Positions 17,008-24,736 of a stretch of 59,818 nucleotides of DNA are shown here, in pieces (positions within the stretch are counted from its first letter, which is position 1; each line of letters begins with the position of its first letter). Both the position numbers and the translations under genes were made by a program. Source of the DNA: Anaerolineales bacterium (GTDB lineage: Bacteria; Chloroflexota; Anaerolineae; Anaerolineales; UBA11858). The notes under the pieces are model-generated. The model was not told where the DNA came from. It did no database searches and worked only from the letters and a program-made list of their open reading frames with translations. Location of the stretch: the NCBI GenBank assembly GCA_024763275.1, contig JANTFT010000007.1, forward strand, positions 1 through 59,818, in the 5' to 3' direction.

Positions 17008-18812
17008 GATTCTTCCCCTTCCAGAACAGGGATAAACTCAAATTTAGTAACATCGACCAGACCCAGATCAGAGATGCGCAGTTCCGGGATGACTACCAGA
17101 GCCAGCAAGCTCAGCTGCATATTGGGATTGAGGATGCTGCAGCCGCAAGCTTTAAATCCGGCCAGTACGCTGCCGGCTTCCTCGGCAACGACATCAGCCC
17201 GCTTGGTGGACATCAGACCCGCGATGGGCAGGCCAACCGAGCCGATCACCCGGCCGTCTTTGACCACCACCTGGCCACCTCTCATCTCAGCCAGGGTATT
17301 GGCAGCTATTGCCATCTGCTCTTCATCTGTTCCCACCACGATCATCTGGTGTGAATCATGAGCAACCGTGGAGCCCAGGGCGCATTTACCCTGCAGACCA
17401 AATCCGGTCACTAACCCCACTACCACTCCCCCGGTAGCCTTGTGCCTTTCCACCAGGGCAATCTTCAGCAAGTCTCCTTCCAGATCGATCTTGACTTCCC
17501 CGTCCACCGCTTTGACAGGTACCTTCAGGTGCCTGGTCGGTGCCTGACCTTCCACGATGCCGATAACATTAGCGGTAAGGGGGCTGTCCTCCAGAGCAGG
17601 ATCGACTTTCAGAGCAAAGTCCTCCGCGGTTAAGGGGCGTTTCAGATGAACGGATTCTGACGCCCAGGTGGGGTATGTGCTTGCCGGAAGCTCAAACTGC
17701 CAGGTACCTTCTTCAGCCAGCAGTTTTCCTTTGGCATATACCTGATAGGGTCGAAAATCCTCCAGATCCTTGACCAGCAGGATATCAGCATATCTGCCGG
17801 GTGCGATCTGTCCCATATCCCTGGCCAGCCCGAAATGTTCTGCAGTGTTGATGGTGGCCATCTGCAAAGCGATCAGCGGATCGATCCCCTGGCTGATGGT
17901 ATGGCGGAGCACCCGGTCCATATGGCCTTCATTGACCAGAGTCTCGGAATGTGAATCGTCCGTGCAAAGAATGAAATGCCGGGGGTCAAGCCCGTCTTCG
18001 GTGACGGCTTTGATCTGGGCTTTCACATCCAGCCACCCGGAACCGTAGCGGAGCATAGCTTTCATGCCCTGCCGAACCCGGGCAATGGCATCCTCCTTGC
18101 GGGTGCCTTCATGATCATCCTCAGGACCTCCAGCAGCGTAGCCATGAAACGGAAGGCCCAGATCCGGAGCGGCGTAGTGGCCGCCTATTACTTTCCCGGC
18201 CGCCCGGGTCGCTGCCATTTCATCATGCATTTTCTGATCGCTGGAAAACACGCCGGGGAAATTCATCATCTCTCCCAGGCCAATGATCTGCTCCCAGGTC
18301 ATAGCCTCCGCGACATCTTCCGGACTGATGGAGGAGCCCGGCGTTTCCAGGCCGGGGGCGGAAGGCACACAGGAAGGGACCTGAACCCAGACATGAATGG
18401 GCTGGTTCTGGGCTTCATCTGCCATCAGCCGGACGCCTTTCAGACCAAAGACATTGGCAATCTCATGGGGATCGATGAACATGCCGGTCGTACCCCGGGG
18501 GGCAACTGCCCGCACGAATTCAGTGATGGTCACCATACCGGATTCCACATGCATATGGGCATCCAGCAGCCCAGGTACCAGGTACATACCAGCTGCATCC
18601 ACAACCTTGGTCTGTTCTCCGATCGTGTGCGATGCATCTTCACCTACATAAGCAATTCTCTCACCCAGTATCGCAATGTCGGTGTCAGGTATGATCTCAC
18701 CGGACTGCACACATACCCAGCGGCCGTTGCGGATCACCAGGTCGGCCTTCTGGCGTCCCATAGCTACATCAACTAAAGCTCTGGTCCTGGCACTGATCTT
18801 TTCTTTACTCAT
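17004..18812 (-). CDS. ade: Adenine deaminase
   Basis: The 602-residue protein carries the standard adenine deaminase motifs: H86-M-H88-V-E90-S, DPHEIANV (114-121), a GH-containing metal segment near 195, CTDDSHSE near 275 and the C-terminal HDSHQM segment. It deaminates adenine to hypoxanthine in the cytoplasm. The start at 18812 is preceded by TAGGGAGAG; an upstream in-frame ATG would place that ribosome site inside the gene. It follows the 8-oxoguanine-deaminase-like gene by 28 bases and overlaps the regulator gene. A second, divergent family member sits about 9 kb downstream, so this copy is the likelier true Ade. Confidence 0.9.
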   Translation of the reverse strand: MSKEKISARTRALVDVAMGRQKADLVIRNGRWVCVQSGEIIPDTDIAILGERIAYVGEDASHTIGEQTKVVDAAGMYLVPGLLDAHMHVESGMVTITEFVRAVAPRGTTGMFIDPHEIANVFGLKGVRLMADEAQNQPIHVWVQVPSCVPSAPGLETPGSSISPEDVAEAMTWEQIIGLGEMMNFPGVFSSDQKMHDEMAATRAAGKVIGGHYAAPDLGLPFHGYAAGGPEDDHEGTRKEDAIARVRQGMKAMLRYGSGWLDVKAQIKAVTEDGLDPRHFILCTDDSHSETLVNEGHMDRVLRHTISQGIDPLIALQMATINTAEHFGLARDMGQIAPGRYADILLVKDLEDFRPYQVYAKGKLLAEEGTWQFELPASTYPTWASESVHLKRPLTAEDFALKVDPALEDSPLTANVIGIVEGQAPTRHLKVPVKAVDGEVKIDLEGDLLKIALVERHKATGGVVVGLVTGFGLQGKCALGSTVAHDSHQMIVVGTDEEQMAIAANTLAEMRGGQVVVKDGRVIGSVGLPIAGLMSTKRADVVAEEAGSVLAGFKACGCSILNPNMQLSLLALVVIPELRISDLGLVDVTKFEFIPVLEGEES

Positions 18813-18840
18813 ATTTCTCTCCCTAGGCAAAACCAAGAAG

Positions 18841-20226
18841 TTAGCTGTTCAGCAAACGTTTGGCTGCCAGGTTGTGCTTTTCGATCAAGACCGGCAGGTC
18901 TGCGGTGGTAAGCTGGCCTTCTTTGACGATAAATTTGCCGCCGACAACGTTGTAATCCACCTTGACGGGAGCACAGAACACCAGGGCAGCTACGGGATCG
19001 TGTAAAGCGCCGGCGTAATCGATTCTCTCCAGATTAATGGCGATAAAATCAGCGGCCTTTCCCGGCTCCAGGGAGCCGATATCTTTCCGCCCTAAAACTG
19101 CCGCTCCACCGCGGGTGGCCAATTCCAGTGTCTGGCGGGCTGACATGATCGCCTGGCTGGTTTTCCCGGACCGGGAGGCTCCCTGAATGCCTGCTCGCAG
19201 CCGGGCCAGCAGCAGGGCCTGGCGGGCTTCTTCCAGCAGGTGGGATCCATCATTGCTAGCAGAACCGTCCACTCCGATGCCAACATCCACTCCAGCGGCT
19301 ACCAGATCGAGAACGGGAGCTGCACCGGATGCCAGGCGCATATTTGAACTGGGACAGTGGGCCACACCGCAGCTGTGTTCTGCATAAGTGGCAATCTCAT
19401 CCTCATTCAGGTAAACGGAATGGGCAAACCAGACATCAGGTCCGATCCAGTCCACCTCCTCCATGTAGGCAACCGGCCTTTTGCCAAACCTGGCAATCGT
19501 GAAATCGACCTCGTCCTCGGTTTCTGCCAGGTGGGTGTGCAGCTGCACACCGTAATCCCTCGCCAGTCGAGCGCTTTCCCGCATCAGGTCCCCGGTGACA
19601 CTGAAAGGGGAGCAGGGAGCCAGTACGATCTGTGTGTAGGATCCCGGTTCGGGGTCATGATAGGTTTCAATCACCCGCTGAGAGTCTTTCAAGATCTGAT
19701 CCTCATCCTCCACAACGCTGTCTGGCGGTAAACCTCCCTTGCTCTCCCCCAGACTCATCGACCCCCGGGAGGCATGCAATCGCAAGCCTATCTCCAGCGC
19801 TGCTTCAATCTCATCATCCAGCCGGGATCCGTTGGGAAAAAGATAGAGATGATCAGAGGCGGTGGTGCAGCCGGATAATGCCAGCTCAGCAAGGGCCGTC
19901 CGGGTGGAGATCTGGATATCTTCCGGTCTCAGGCGAGCCCAGATCGGATAGAGGGTTTTCAACCAATGGAATAAGTTGGCATCCTGAGCAGCCGGGATAA
20001 CCCTGGTGAGCGTCTGATAGAAATGGTGGTGGGTGTTTACCAGTCCTGGCAGCAGGATATGCCCCTTTAAATCAAGAATCTGATCAGCTTGTGAGGGTAG
20101 TTGATCAGATTTTCCCACCTGTTCTATAAAGCCATCCTGGATAAAAAGGCCGCCATCAGGGATTTCCTGGCGCTGGTCATCCATGGTCACCAATACTTGG
20201 GCGTTCTTTACCAGAAGAGTAGACAT
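18841..20226 (-). CDS. 8-oxoguanine deaminase-type amidohydrolase
   Basis: The 461-residue protein is a mononuclear metal amidohydrolase of the cytosine/guanine deaminase group. It has the N-terminal metal motif NTHHHF (H66, H68), HTHLAETEDE near 236, a His in the FAHSVYLNEDE segment and GVDGSASND near 322. The stretch RGSMSLGESKGGLPPDSVV is characteristic, from memory, of proteins annotated as 8-oxoguanine deaminase, which turn 8-oxoguanine into urate. In E. coli the comparable slot of the purine cluster is ssnA. It is the first gene of the island: the ATG at 20226 follows AAAGGATAAT, and its promoter lies between two operators. Guanine deaminase is an alternative. Confidence 0.82.
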   Translation of the reverse strand: MSTLLVKNAQVLVTMDDQRQEIPDGGLFIQDGFIEQVGKSDQLPSQADQILDLKGHILLPGLVNTHHHFYQTLTRVIPAAQDANLFHWLKTLYPIWARLRPEDIQISTRTALAELALSGCTTASDHLYLFPNGSRLDDEIEAALEIGLRLHASRGSMSLGESKGGLPPDSVVEDEDQILKDSQRVIETYHDPEPGSYTQIVLAPCSPFSVTGDLMRESARLARDYGVQLHTHLAETEDEVDFTIARFGKRPVAYMEEVDWIGPDVWFAHSVYLNEDEIATYAEHSCGVAHCPSSNMRLASGAAPVLDLVAAGVDVGIGVDGSASNDGSHLLEEARQALLLARLRAGIQGASRSGKTSQAIMSARQTLELATRGGAAVLGRKDIGSLEPGKAADFIAINLERIDYAGALHDPVAALVFCAPVKVDYNVVGGKFIVKEGQLTTADLPVLIEKHNLAAKRLLNS

Positions 20227-20243
20227 AGATTATCCTTTAGCTA

Positions 20244-20256
20244 ACTTGTCAGACAA
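20244..20256. promoter_or_regulatory. Operator copy 1 (GntR-type)
   Basis: ACTTGTCAGACAA contains the perfect palindrome TTGTC-A-GACAA (20246-20256). It fits the FadR-class GntR consensus T-N-G-T-N3-A-C-N-A. It covers the predicted transcription start, just downstream of the -10 box, where a bound dimer would block initiation. Confidence 0.75.
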
Positions 20257-20261
20257 CTCTA

Positions 20262-20290
20262 AGTTTAGCAAAGACTCTCCAGTCTGTCAA
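20262..20290 (-). promoter_or_regulatory. Purine-island promoter
   Basis: On the minus strand TTGACA (20290-20285), a 17-base spacer and TAAACT (20267-20262) form a strong sigma-70-type promoter (6/6 and 4/6 to consensus). The predicted start is near 20255, about 29 bases before the ATG of the first deaminase gene. It is flanked on each side by an identical operator. Confidence 0.8.
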
Positions 20291-20303
20291 TTGTCTGACA
20301 AGT
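20291..20303. promoter_or_regulatory. Operator copy 2 (GntR-type)
   Basis: TTGTCTGACAAGT is the exact inverted copy of operator 1 and touches the upstream edge of the -35 box. The two palindrome centres are 45 bp apart. Paired sites on both sides of a promoter suit cooperative binding or looping by the regulator encoded at 16279-17007. Confidence 0.75.
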
Positions 20304-20372
20304 GTTTTCCCCCAAAACAGGATATTTATCACGTTGCGGAGAAGAGAGGACAGTGCACTCCGGGAGGGTCGT

Positions 20373-21491
20373 TTACTGGAACCAGATAGCCAGCAGGCTG
20401 CGGGTAAGGACCGGGTTGAGCAGGGTAAAAACCGCCCCTGCCAGAATGAGGATGAACACCAGCAAACCTATCAGGGCCAGGCAGCCACCCCGATCGAATT
20501 CCACCCTCTGGCGCTTCCCTTTTTTCTTTTCAGACCGGGTTCCAGACCTTTTCCCGGATGGACGGGAGGTGATCTCCTTGGTTTCGATTCCGCGTACCAC
20601 CAATCCGGGAGATTTCTGCCCCTCGGGTTTGGCCCCCTTATTAGCCAGAGCTTGATCAAATCCAAAGTTGATGTTAAATCTGCCGCTCTGGGCTTTCAGC
20701 AGTTCATTCTTGAATTCGGCTGCCATCTGCCAGCGGTCGTTAGGATGGACCTGGAGGGCTTTTTCAATCGCGTCGGCAACCCTTTTTGAGACCCGGGGAT
20801 TGCGTTCCCGGACAGGCGTCAATTCCACCTGGTCCATGGTCTGAGCCAGGCTGTCTTCCGGAGTCAGCCCGGTCAGAGCTGTATACAGAGTGGCTCCCAG
20901 CGAGTAGATGTCGGTGCGGGCATCGGTGCGGGCTGCACCGTACTGCTCTGGGGGGGAGAACCCCATCGTCATCGCCCGCGCCCCGGTTGTTGTGGTCTGG
21001 TCGTCGTGGATTTCCTTCGCCAATCCGAAATCAACCAGATACACTCCCCCACCGGGCGTGATGCGGACATTCGCTGGCTTGATATCCCTGTGAAGCACAG
21101 CAGGAACCCGGGAATGCATATAGGAAAGGGCATCGCAGATCGCGGCCCCGATGTAGACAACCTCTTCTTCTTCGAAGGGACCGATCCTTTCCAGTCTTTC
21201 CTGGAGATCTTCCCCCTCGATATAGTCCATGATCAGGTACTGTCCCTGACCCTCGATGGTGAAATGGTCGGATACACGGGGCAGATTGGGATGGCGGAGG
21301 TTGGCCAGGATAGTGGCTTCCCGGCGGAACTGGCGGGTGTAATCCTCAATCGTAAACAGGTTTTCCTTCACAGCAACTTCCAGACCCAGGTTTTCATCCA
21401 CAGCCCGGAAGATGGAGCCCATTCCACCGTGCCCAAGGACCTCGATGATCCTGTATCTTTCGCGAAGGAGCTGACCTTGATTTAGCGACAT
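20373..21491 (-). CDS. Membrane-anchored serine/threonine protein kinase
   Basis: The 372-residue protein has a Hanks-type kinase domain (about 12-272) with GHGGMG, the lysine in VAVKEN, HRDIKPANV and DFG, so it should be active. A basic linker of about 50 residues follows, then one membrane helix at about 335-360 and a short tail with no outside sensor domain. The TTTTGARAMTMGFSPPEQYG activation segment is rich in threonine and may be autophosphorylated. It lies 13 bases after gyrB on the same strand and may be transcribed with it. The target is unknown. Confidence 0.9.
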   Translation of the reverse strand: MSLNQGQLLRERYRIIEVLGHGGMGSIFRAVDENLGLEVAVKENLFTIEDYTRQFRREATILANLRHPNLPRVSDHFTIEGQGQYLIMDYIEGEDLQERLERIGPFEEEEVVYIGAAICDALSYMHSRVPAVLHRDIKPANVRITPGGGVYLVDFGLAKEIHDDQTTTTGARAMTMGFSPPEQYGAARTDARTDIYSLGATLYTALTGLTPEDSLAQTMDQVELTPVRERNPRVSKRVADAIEKALQVHPNDRWQMAAEFKNELLKAQSGRFNINFGFDQALANKGAKPEGQKSPGLVVRGIETKEITSRPSGKRSGTRSEKKKGKRQRVEFDRGGCLALIGLLVFILILAGAVFTLLNPVLTRSLLAIWFQ

Positions 21492-21504
21492 CCGGATCTA
21501 TCTA

Positions 21505-23427
21505 TTAGATATCCAAATTCCTGACTTCGTTGGCATGGGTGATGATAAAGCGCTTCCGCGGGGGGACTGAAGAGCCCATCAGCATATCAAATGTCCTGTC
21601 CGCGGCAGCTGCATCTTCGATGGTCACCTGCAGCAGAGTGCGGGTTTCCGGATCCATGGTCGTTTCCCAGAGCTGCTGAGGGTTCATCTCTCCCAGACCT
21701 TTGTAGCGCTGCAGGTTGGCTTTTTCGAGAGAGATTCCCAGTTCCTTCAGCTTTTCCATTCGCTCTTTTTCTGTATAGAGATAGATCTTTTTATTCTTAT
21801 GATCCAGCCGATAGAGGGGCGGCTGGGCGATGTACAGATGTCCGGTTTCGATCAAAGGCTGCATATACCGGAAGAAGAAGGTCAGCAGCAAAGTGCGGAT
21901 GTGCGCGCCGTCCACATCAGCATCGGTCATGATGATCACCCGCCAGTAGCGAAGTCCCTCGATATCAAAACTGTCTCCGATCCCCACTCCCAGGGCCGAG
22001 ATCAAGGATTTGACCTCATTATTAGCCAGAATCTGGTTCAAACGAGCGCGTTCGGTATTGAGGATCTTGCCCCGCAAAGGCAGAATGGCCTGGAAATGGC
22101 GGTCCCTACCCTGTTTAGCGGACCCACCCGCCGAATCACCCTCGACGATATAGATCTCTGATTCCTGGGGATTGCGGGAGGAGCAGTCTGCCAGTTTTCC
22201 CGGCAGAGTCATACTCTCCAAGGCTGATTTTCTGATCACCAGGTCCCGGGCTTTACTGGCTGCGCGGCGGGCCCGGGCCGAAGTAAGGCATTTATTGACT
22301 ATTGCCTTGGCAGCGGCAGGATGTTCTTCCAGAAAAGCTTCCACCCCCTCTGCCACCACCTGCTGGGTGTGAGTCTTGACCTCGGCATTCATGAGCTTCA
22401 CCTTGGTCTGGCTCTCAAACTGGGGATTAGGATGTTTGACGCTGATGATCGCGGTCAGGCCTTCCCTGGTATCATCTCCTGACAGATTCGGATCAGAATC
22501 CTTGAAGAGTTTTTTATTGCGGGCATAGTTGTTAATTGTCCGTGTGATTGCTGTCCGCAACCCGGTAAGGTGGGTGCCCCCATCATGGGTATTGATGGTA
22601 TTGGCAAAGGCATAGATCGATTCAGCAAAGGAATCCGTGTACTGGAAAGCCGCATCGATCACAATGTTGTCAATTTCCTTCTCGACGTGAATTACTGGAT
22701 GCAGTTTTTCGCGGTTGCGGTTCAGATAGCGCACAAAGGAGGTGATACCGCCGTCAAAGTAAAAGTTCATTTCCCGATCCGACCGTTCATCAATGAACTT
22801 GATCGATACTCCCCGGGTGACAAAAGCCATCTCCCTGAAGCGCTGAACCAGGGTGTCAAACTGATAACTCATTTCCGTGTCAAAGATGGTTTTATCGTAC
22901 AGGAAGGTCTGGGTGGTCCCGGTTTTCCCCCGGGGGGCATCACCAACGACTTCCAGCTTGGTGACCGGAATACCTTTCTCATAGCGCTGGAAATATTCTT
23001 TTTTATCCCGCCAGACCCTGACCTCAAACCATTCCGAGAGAGCGTTCACTGCGGAAAGCCCGACACCGTGGAGGCCGCCGGATACCTTGTATCCGCTTCC
23101 CCCGAATTTACCACCCGCATGCAGCATGGTCATAACCAGCTCCAGGGCAGGCACTTTCTTTTCCGGGTGGATATCGACCGGGATGCCGCGCCCATTGTCG
23201 GAGACGGTCACACTCTCATCTTTATGGATGATGATCTCGATCTGATCGCAGTACTCGGCTAAGGCTTCATCGATCGAGTTATCGACCACTTCATAAACCA
23301 GGTGGTGCAGGGCTTTGATATCCGTGCCGCCCACATACATACCCGGGCGCATGCGGACAGCTTCCAATCCTTCCAGCACCTGGATGTCTTTGGCCTCATA
23401 GGACAATTTTTGCTTCTTTTTTGCCAC
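21505..23427 (-). CDS. gyrB: DNA gyrase subunit B
   Basis: The 640-residue protein has the GHKL ATPase domain ([12 protein letters not shown] near 28; [16 protein letters not shown]), a transducer domain, the TOPRIM motifs [15 protein letters not shown] near 435 and DADVDGAHI near 512, and the C-terminal segment [10 protein letters not shown]. It forms the ATP-driven strand-passage enzyme with GyrA, which is not in this window. Length is normal for the short GyrB/ParE class. The SAKQGRDR variant favours GyrB, but ParE is not fully excluded. The start is GTG at 23427 behind GGGGAGG at ideal spacing. Confidence 0.94.
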   Translation of the reverse strand: MAKKKQKLSYEAKDIQVLEGLEAVRMRPGMYVGGTDIKALHHLVYEVVDNSIDEALAEYCDQIEIIIHKDESVTVSDNGRGIPVDIHPEKKVPALELVMTMLHAGGKFGGSGYKVSGGLHGVGLSAVNALSEWFEVRVWRDKKEYFQRYEKGIPVTKLEVVGDAPRGKTGTTQTFLYDKTIFDTEMSYQFDTLVQRFREMAFVTRGVSIKFIDERSDREMNFYFDGGITSFVRYLNRNREKLHPVIHVEKEIDNIVIDAAFQYTDSFAESIYAFANTINTHDGGTHLTGLRTAITRTINNYARNKKLFKDSDPNLSGDDTREGLTAIISVKHPNPQFESQTKVKLMNAEVKTHTQQVVAEGVEAFLEEHPAAAKAIVNKCLTSARARRAASKARDLVIRKSALESMTLPGKLADCSSRNPQESEIYIVEGDSAGGSAKQGRDRHFQAILPLRGKILNTERARLNQILANNEVKSLISALGVGIGDSFDIEGLRYWRVIIMTDADVDGAHIRTLLLTFFFRYMQPLIETGHLYIAQPPLYRLDHKNKKIYLYTEKERMEKLKELGISLEKANLQRYKGLGEMNPQQLWETTMDPETRTLLQVTIEDAAAADRTFDMLMGSSVPPRKRFIITHANEVRNLDI

Positions 23428-23477
23428 AAAATCCTCCCCAGAACCGCTAACGAACCCGCATCATACCATAATGCAGG

Positions 23478-24497
23478 TTATTTTTCCAAAGTCGGTTTCT
23501 CATCAATTATTTGCCGGGCGACACCCAAAGCTTGCAGTTCATCCACCCAGCGGTTGACATCTTGATAATAAACAAAACTGGCCGAAAGCATGCCGGTGGT
23601 AATGAAGGCGTGCCCCAGAATACTGATCAGCATCAGCCAGGAATCCTCAGGAGCTATCTGCCAGACCATATTCAGTCCCTGGTTGATCAAGATGGCCAGC
23701 AGGATGAATAAACTGGTTTTCATAAAGGTCAAATTGGTCAGTTTGATGCTGGTCAGCAGTGACTTCCAGGCCTTCTCCCCCCGGGAATAGATCCCATGGG
23801 GTGAGAAGAACAGTGGAAATACCAGCCAAAAACTGACCACACCGACCAGAACGATCACCATCTGCCCCAGGGATATACTGAATATGGTGATCCCGGTAGC
23901 AACGCAGCTGCCCGCGATCAGGATGGCCGTGAAAAACGTCAACCACAGCAAACTGAGCACCAGTGACTGCCAGCTGACCCGCGGCCATTCCCGCAGGACA
24001 GCGTGCCAATTGACATCATCGAAAATCGCTGCCTGCCTTACGGCAGAAAAGTACAACCCTCCCAGGACCAACCCTACCAGGAAAAATACCAAGGTCAGAG
24101 AAAAGGCGGTGCCCAGATTGGTTACATCCCAGAAAAGGGGCTTGCCAAGGGGATTTTCAACAGGCAATACCGAAGCCAGTAAACTGAACACTCCCACCGG
24201 AAGTGATCGCAAGGCAACCAGTAAATTGATCTTTTCTGCAGCCAGCTTCCAGATCTCCTGGCTCGCTTCTATGACGTTGCTATAATCAGCTGGAAGCATC
24301 TGCGAGATATCATTCATCTCCTCAATGATCCCCTGAATAAGGGAGCGGATCTGTAAATGAGGTCCCAACCATAAAACCAAATCCACACTTAAAGGAAAGA
24401 GCAGTAAAACCAGGTGTTTGGTGATAGCATCAAACCCAATTCGAATGGATTTCAGGACATTGGGGGGGGGTGGAAGAGTGATCTTATTGATGTTCAT
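23478..24497 (-). CDS. Multi-pass membrane protein of unknown function
   Basis: I do not recognise this 339-residue protein. It has about six hydrophobic segments (near residues 28-46, 100-115, 130-155, 175-230, 255-275 and 285-310) and a proline run PPPP close to the N-terminus. The part between the first and second segments is amphipathic and may lie outside the membrane. It is 50 bases upstream of gyrB on the same strand, so it may be the first gene of a gyrB-kinase transcript. The ribosome site before the ATG is poor. No catalytic motif is visible. Confidence 0.7.
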   Translation of the reverse strand: MNINKITLPPPPNVLKSIRIGFDAITKHLVLLLFPLSVDLVLWLGPHLQIRSLIQGIIEEMNDISQMLPADYSNVIEASQEIWKLAAEKINLLVALRSLPVGVFSLLASVLPVENPLGKPLFWDVTNLGTAFSLTLVFFLVGLVLGGLYFSAVRQAAIFDDVNWHAVLREWPRVSWQSLVLSLLWLTFFTAILIAGSCVATGITIFSISLGQMVIVLVGVVSFWLVFPLFFSPHGIYSRGEKAWKSLLTSIKLTNLTFMKTSLFILLAILINQGLNMVWQIAPEDSWLMLISILGHAFITTGMLSASFVYYQDVNRWVDELQALGVARQIIDEKPTLEK

Positions 24498-24736
24498 CGA
24501 TGCTCTATTTTACCATACAACACCCTCCGGAACCCTTCGGGAAAGCCCGCCAAAACGACAGCCCCAGCTGCATTCCCGACCCCCCGCTGGAGGTCTTGCG
24601 GCATTCTCGCTCCTGGCAATGTCCTTCGAAAACCAGGTTCCCAGATGATACAATCTAGTCTAATCACCTGCCAATCCTACCAACCCGGACAAGGGGTTGT
24701 ATTTCACAAAGCATGTAGAATCTGCGGAGGACCATT

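Noticed and set aside
17976-18776. 266-codon open frame on plus opposite adenine deaminase
   Set aside because: It is antisense to ade, has no ribosome site and no domain.
20304-20372. GTTTT-CCCCC-AAAAC as a terminator after the kinase gene
   Set aside because: The stem is only five A/T-rich pairs and has no T-run in the right place.
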